Origin: Chloromonas sp. AAM2
Lineage: Eukaryota > Chlorophyta > Chlorophyceae > Chlamydomonadales > Chlamydomonadaceae
Reading direction: 5' to 3'
Assembly: GCA_004335635.1 (NCBI GenBank)
Contig: QAXH01000841.1
Span: 2,611-12,692, forward strand
DNA: 10,082 bases
The notes beneath the pieces are model-generated. The model saw nothing but the letters and a program-made list of their open reading frames with translations, was not told the DNA's origin and ran no database searches. A program made the translations under genes and the position numbers. This document shows positions 6,752 to 10,082 of the stretch, piece by piece; within the stretch, counting starts at the first letter, position 1; each line of letters begins with the position of its first letter.

Positions 6752-7842
6752 CTAGCGGTTGGCCTCTGTCCAGAGCACAACTGGTCCCGTGGAAGCAGCC
6801 TTGTCATAGCTTCTCACAATCTTCAGGTGGTCCGTTTCTACCACAAACATGTATTCAAAACCAGGTCCGGTGTTTGTGCCAGATTGCCAAAACGGTTTTG
6901 CGTCTGTATCGTACGCCACAAGGTTCCCATCTGACTGTAACACCAGCTCACGTGGTTTTGCAACCATCACGCAAGACGACCATAACACCTGCTGGTCGTG
7001 GCCGTAAAACACCAGGTTACCTGCAGGCCAATACATACAAGTAAGTAATGACATCACACAACTGACAGTCAACTGCTGAGCACCCACCTGAGCAACAGAA
7101 GTCAAGCTGCAACACCAGCCTTAGAAGACTAAGGCCAATCAAATAACACACGCAGGGAATGATAGCAAGAATAAAACTGGACTGCTGCGACAGCCATGTT
7201 AGCAGGCTGTGAACAACCACATGGTGAAAGCTCTTACAAATCGTTGGACGGTCGTTGAAGGTGTTCTGGTTCCGTGGTCACAAAATGTAATATTGGGAAC
7301 CAGAACACCTTCAACGACCGTCCAACGATGAATGACAAACACTTACCGTCGTTTTGGAACATGAGGAATGACTGTTGTGTTCTCAGTGAGGTGCCCGGGT
7401 GCAGCTTGGAGATGGCAGTGGGGCACCAGGAGGGGGCGAACCGCTGTAGAGCGCTGCAAGCAGGGAGAGCAAGAAGAACATGCTGAGCATGTAAGAGAAG
7501 TTACAACGGTTGGCACAAGAGGCCCCGGCCATGGAACACACTGGTTGGCAAGAGGAGGTGGACCCGAATGCCTACTGGTTTGAGCCAGATACAACCCGCT
7601 GTGCTCGGCCCCTCGGCTGCTGCTCTCGGCCCCACTCCCGCTGCTCCTGGCCGCGCTCCCGCTGCCGCTGCGCCTGGCCCCGCTCCCGCTCTCGTTGCTT
7701 CCGCTCCCGCCCCCGCTGCGCCCAGCTCCCGGCTCCAGTACGCTCACCATGCAGCTTGCCAGGTATTGACGAGGTAGTGCGAGTCCGCTCCTTTCGCGCT
7801 GCTATACCGGGTATCAATGAGTGGGCGTAATGCAAGCTGCAT
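6752..7842 (-). CDS. Small bulb-type (B-type) mannose-binding lectin domain protein
   Basis: Minus-strand exons 7842-7748, 7453-7347 and 7020-6752 join in phases 2 and 1 to 471 nt, giving 156 residues. Exons 2 and 3 carry a bulb-lectin domain: SKLHPGTSLRTQQSFLMF, then QNDGNLVFY (Q65-Y73), VLWSS, QSDGNLVAY (Q96-Y104), FWQSGT, and a degenerate third strand set ending VVLWTEANR. QxDxNxVxY is the mannose-binding signature; two of three sites are intact. The motif at Q65 is split by the intron after the first base of the Gly codon and restored exactly by splicing, which is strong support for the join (GACG|GTAAGT to GCCTGCAG|GT). Exon 1 (ATG 7842) is less sure: its phase fits, but it gives no signal peptide, although B-lectins are often secreted. 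The protein could bind mannose glycans in defence or cell recognition; a larger upstream part is possible. Confidence 0.7.
7021..7346 (-). other. Lectin intron 2, carrying a long perfect inverted repeat
   Basis: A 326-nt intron from GTAAGT (7346) to TTGGCCTGCAG (ending 7021), interrupting the first mannose-binding motif. It contains the 34-base inverted repeat at 7240-7329. No coding segment is visible inside it. Confidence 0.7.
7240..7329. repeat. Perfect 34-base inverted repeat with 22-base loop
   Basis: Arm 7240-7273 is the exact reverse complement of arm 7296-7329; the spacer is 7274-7295. The arm starts ATCGTTGGACGG and ends TTCTGGTTCC. Identity stops at once on both sides (A/G outside, G/G inside). 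The transcript of either strand would form a 34-bp stem. It may be a fold-back mobile element, a small-RNA precursor, or an assembly fold-back artefact. I see no obvious target-site duplication. Confidence 0.95.
7454..7747 (-). other. Lectin intron 1, with CTCCCG-rich low-complexity DNA
   Basis: On the minus strand it runs from CATG|GTGAGC to the strong acceptor TTGCTCTCCCTGCTTGCAG. About 7610-7735 is built of short GCTCCCG/CTCGGCC-like repeats on the + strand, which keep all frames open and produce Ala/Pro, Arg/Ser or Gly/Ser shadow proteins. If exon 1 is wrong, this is simply upstream sequence. Confidence 0.4.
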
Positions 7843-8044
7843 CCCCCCCAGGGGGCAAGGCTGAGGCTCCTCGCCAGCGGCCTGCCGCGATGCCGTGGAT
7901 TGGGTGGTGGTAGAGATCCAAACGGTTAGCTGATGGATGGCAACGATAAAAACACCGGTATTCGAGGGGCATTGCCGCCGCTTTGCACAATGCCATGGCG
8001 ACGACAACCACTCACTTGGTACTGCATAATCTGTCATGAAGACG

Positions 8045-9001
8045 TCAGACTGTCTGTTCGCCACTGCAGTGTCGACTGATGGTCTTGAATTTGCACTGCA
8101 ACATAGCCGCAAGACACGCAGATGCACGCGCCAGCGCAAACTGAATGACGGCGCTAGGCAGCACCACGCGTTGTGTCAACCAGCTTTTCCTGGCGACATG
8201 CTCAAATGCCTGAAAACCTGAACGCCTGCATTGGGAGTGCTGTTTGATATCCCTCTTTTCCAGTGACATGCTTGCATGCCTGTATTGGACGTTCTCTCTG
8301 TGAACTGCCGTTTTGGGTGTGACCGGATTGCTGTGAGAGGAGGCAACGTAGACAGCGTCCTCGCTTTTCTTTACCTTTGAGGCCACCTGTACACTGAAAT
8401 CTCTTTCCATTTCAACGACCATCCCAGTAGTTTGCCTGAGAGCTGAAAGGTGCTCGCCTCCAGCAGCACGCACCAGGTGGCAAAGCTGCACCATAACAGG
8501 GACAGCTAAGCACAGCCATGTCAAACAGAGCCTCCTTCCGGCTTGATTCTAACGTACTTGATAAGAACACACCGCCATAGCGTGCCAGCCACAACAGGAG
8601 GGGAACCCACGCCAGAATGCTACCAAAGCATAAGTAATGACAACGCAGTGGGCAAAGGTGAGAAGTATGTGGTTGAAATGACAGCATCCAACAGGTAGAC
8701 TGTGGCTTTACCGGACCACAAAAACCCCACAAGACGGTGCATGCCATCACCTGCAAGACGTTCAACTTTGGCCAAGAAGAGTGTACAAGTCAGCAGAAAA
8801 CGAGCACAAAAGGTGCCTTCAAAATAGAACTGACTGTTGACTGCCAGCTGTTTGATGGCTTCAGGCTTGCAGACCAGTAGACCTTCATATCGTTACCTCG
8901 GCCGTGACCCTACCCTTCAGGTGCAACTCTCGGTAGATGATGTTTGCATGGCTGCCTCTTTGGCATCTGTATAACACTTTTGCTTGGTGCCGCAGGCGCA
9001 T
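8045..9001 (-). CDS. Tentative multi-exon membrane protein, hypothetical
   Basis: One phase-consistent model on the minus strand uses exons 9001-8897, 8829-8751, 8505-8375 and 8209-8045 (480 nt, 159 residues). It includes hydrophobic segments FCARFLLTCTLFLAKV, AVPVMVQLCHLV and VVLPSAVIQFALARASACLA, plus a charged stretch (VEMERDFSVQVASK). Donor GTAAAG at 8374 and acceptor GTTTTCAG at 8210 keep frame. Alternative reading: the 90-codon open frame 8892-8623 (KPEAIKQLAVNSQFYFEG..., LVGFLWSGKATVYLLDAV), then two further overlapping frames, each offset in the same direction, as in a decayed gene. No family is recognised. With many candidate splice sites, a phase-consistent model can arise by chance, so boundaries are uncertain. 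Confidence 0.27.
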
Positions 9002-9062
9002 ATGAGTGGATTTCTGGCCGACCGCGGTGCAAGAATCCACCGCGATCGCCCAGCCGAGCGAG
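8996..9062 (+). other. Possible + strand exon
   Basis: It lies between a good acceptor (CTTTTGCTTGGTGCCGCAG, ending 8995) and a GTGAGC donor at 9063. In the frame AYEWISGRPRCKNPPRSPSR it leaves phase 2, which fits the acceptor at 9199 and the open frame beyond it. No domain is recognised, and the antisense strand is also partly open here. Confidence 0.27.
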
Positions 9063-9199
9063 GTGAGCGGCTTGCAATGTTCTGGGCTTGCTATGCACGG
9101 AAAGCCATGAGTACAAGGCCAACTCTGTGTCTGCTTCCATGTTGTATCGCAAAACTAACAGTAGTGGCTGCACATCTCCATGCCTGTCTATCAGTGCAG

Positions 9200-9494
9200 A
9201 GGGACTGTTGAGAGTGCACGCCCCATGCAGTTGCCTCTAAAGGAGGACTCGTCTATCTGTATGAATCATGCCATGCATTACGGGTCATGCCTGGCAATCG
9301 AGGACGTTCTTGCTAACATCAAGCGATTGCCCCAAGGGGAGAGTAAGGGTACCTGGATCAGCTTCGTCAACCAGCACTGTGACGACATTTGCTGGGACGG
9401 CATTGCAGCCGACGACGTTCCATGCAATCAATCGCCTTCGCTTGAGCACGGGCGCGGTACGCCTCCTTGTATCCAGGGTCTAGCTCGCACCTAG
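9200..9494 (+). CDS. Possible + strand exon, hypothetical
   Basis: After TGTCTATCAGTGCAG (ending 9199) the frame GTVESARPMQLPLKEDSS, then HYGSCLAIEDVLANIKR, GTWISFVNQHCDDICWDG, stays open to a TAG at 9492-9494. The first two thirds look protein-like; the last part overlaps the TPR-like frame on the opposite strand, so the real exon may end earlier. It could be an upstream exon of the gene whose last exon lies at 9832-9997, but I could not connect them. Confidence 0.27.
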
Positions 9495-9527
9495 CCTTGG
9501 TGTAAGCATGGCTTTTAGAATAACCAC
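9367..9527 (-). pseudogene. Degenerate TPR-like coding segment
   Basis: On the minus strand, after the acceptor CGCACCTTGCAG (ending 9528), the frame reads GGYSKSHAYTKARCELDPGY followed by KEAYRARAQAKAID. This resembles one tetratricopeptide repeat (Y..A...Y.KA..LDP.YKEAY.RRAQA) with one residue missing and one added around the second Tyr, and Ser where Ala is usual. TPRs bind partner proteins such as chaperones. Only a single repeat is visible and the frame ends 32 codons later, after a basic stretch, at a TGA, so it is more likely a fragment than a whole gene. Confidence 0.35.
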
Positions 9528-9534
9528 CTGCAAG

Positions 9535-9826
9535 GTGCGTTGCAACAAGAGTAGCCATGGACCCAGCAAGGTGTTCAGGGAGGGCTGATCGCGGCGGCAT
9601 CGGATTTGCTCAAAATTACAGTACTGGCAGGCCTTTCTTGTCTCCTGCAAGACGCAGTTGATGCTGGCAGAGGCAGTCGCACGTGCCGCAAGTGCAACAT
9701 GCCAGCGGTTAACAAGGCGTGGATCTCTGGTATGGGAGACTTGTGATATGTGGTTGCACGGTGCCAGACCAACTCACCCAGATGCGACGCACTTAAAGTA
9801 ACTCAGCGCCGTCAGCTCACAGTTAG
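9535..9826. other. Stretch without a recognised gene
   Basis: Minus-strand frames here (for example QETRKACQYCNFEQIRC near 9655-9605) are open but not recognised. A GTGAGT donor-like site on the minus strand lies near 9775. Nothing firm can be called. Confidence 0.35.
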
Positions 9827-9831
9827 TGTAG

Positions 9832-9997
9832 CAAGGTGGACGGACCATTCTTCGCCAAGGATGTGCCCGTTGCGCCAAGTGGCAAGCCAGCTGGCCGTTC
9901 ATCAACATGCGCAGATGAATTTGTAATTCTGAGATCTGAAGCCCGAGTCATGTCTTATCGGAATCTAAACGATGGGTTGGCTGATGCCACCAACTAA
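9832..9997 (+). CDS. Terminal exon resembling the PARP (ADP-ribosyltransferase) C-terminus
   Basis: A + strand frame opens after a TAG at 9824-9826, with acceptor choices ending at 9826, 9831 or 9835, and runs 54 codons from Lys 9833 to TAA at 9995-9997. It reads KVDGPFFAKDVPVAPSGKP, a short loop, then ADEFVILRSEARVMSYRNL. PARP catalytic domains end with a VPLGKP-like strand, a loop, and (N/D)E(Y/F)(I/V)V(Y/F)D.aQv..rYL, where the Glu is catalytic; the match is ADEFVIL with the following EARV..Y. These enzymes transfer ADP-ribose from NAD+. The His and Tyr of the triad would be in earlier exons, which I cannot identify, so this is a resemblance, not a firm call. Confidence 0.4.
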
Positions 9998-10050
9998 TTC
10001 AATTTGACTAACATCCATCGGTAGGGTTGTGCAAAAGCGTATAATTTCAA

Positions 10051-10058
10051 CTTTTATA
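10051..10058 (-). promoter_or_regulatory. TATA-box-like element, minus strand
   Basis: The minus strand reads TATAAAAG, next to the palindrome GTATATATAC (10061-10070). An ATG on the same strand lies at 10018-10016, about 33 bases downstream. It opens only a 17-codon frame before TAG, so a gene starting there would need early splicing. It could equally be AT-rich intergenic sequence after the + strand exon. Confidence 0.25.
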
Positions 10059-10082
10059 CCGTATATATACGTATATTTGCGT

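Noticed and set aside
7343..7835. Gly/Ser-rich, Arg/Glu-rich and Ala/Pro-rich frames
   Set aside because: They all derive from the CTCCCG-type low-complexity tract, mostly within the proposed lectin intron 1, which keeps several frames open.
5648..8622. Reassigned stop codons (TAG or TGA) to explain frames continuing past stops
   Set aside because: The best-supported genes end naturally at TGA (4801) and TAG (6754-6752); splice sites or decay explain the other cases.
1..10082. CRISPR array, tRNA, rRNA, bacterial operon or telomere repeat
   Set aside because: No regularly spaced repeats, RNA-gene signatures, ribosome-binding-site spacing or telomeric units were seen by eye on either strand.

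Overview
The window looks like nuclear DNA of a eukaryote, most likely a green alga (Chlorophyceae-like). Coding stretches are broken by GT-AG introns with GTGAGT/GTAAGT donors and TTGCAG/TTTCAG acceptors. Composition is mixed to GC-leaning, with Ala-rich low-complexity linkers. A TGTAA motif, the usual green-algal polyadenylation signal, lies shortly after the end of the best small gene. There is no operon structure, rRNA, tRNA or CRISPR array. All exon joins were made by hand from reading-frame phase and splice motifs; none has transcript support.

Left half, + strand, about 96-4803: one large spliced gene. Five exons join in phase to an open frame of 728 codons including the stop. In order the protein has a small ubiquitin-like header candidate, an Ala/Gly-rich linker, a PD-(D/E)xK nuclease-like domain (D, ELK and QxxxY elements) and a small protein-kinase-like domain with K, E, HxDLxxxN and DFG. 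This is the layout of Crinkler-type (CR) effector or genome-conflict proteins, and it is the most interesting object here. The last intron has a stronger upstream acceptor that is in the same frame but meets a TGA, which would cut the kinase off.

Middle, about 4804-6550: mostly gene-poor. It holds candidate polyadenylation motifs, a weak and possibly decayed minus-strand coding stretch (5800-5575), and a + strand acidic small ORF (6274-6546) followed by short direct repeats that resemble a mobile-element end.

Right half: a minus-strand gene (7842-6752) encodes a small bulb-type (B-type) mannose-lectin domain protein with two intact QxDxNxVxY motifs. The first motif is split by an intron that carries a perfect 34-bp inverted repeat. 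Further right are a tentative minus-strand membrane-protein gene (9001-8045), possible + strand exons (8996-9062 and 9200 onward), a degenerate TPR-like minus-strand frame (9527-9367), and at the right edge a + strand terminal exon (about 9832-9997) that resembles the last strands of a PARP-type ADP-ribosyltransferase. Confidence falls sharply outside the CR-like gene and the lectin gene.
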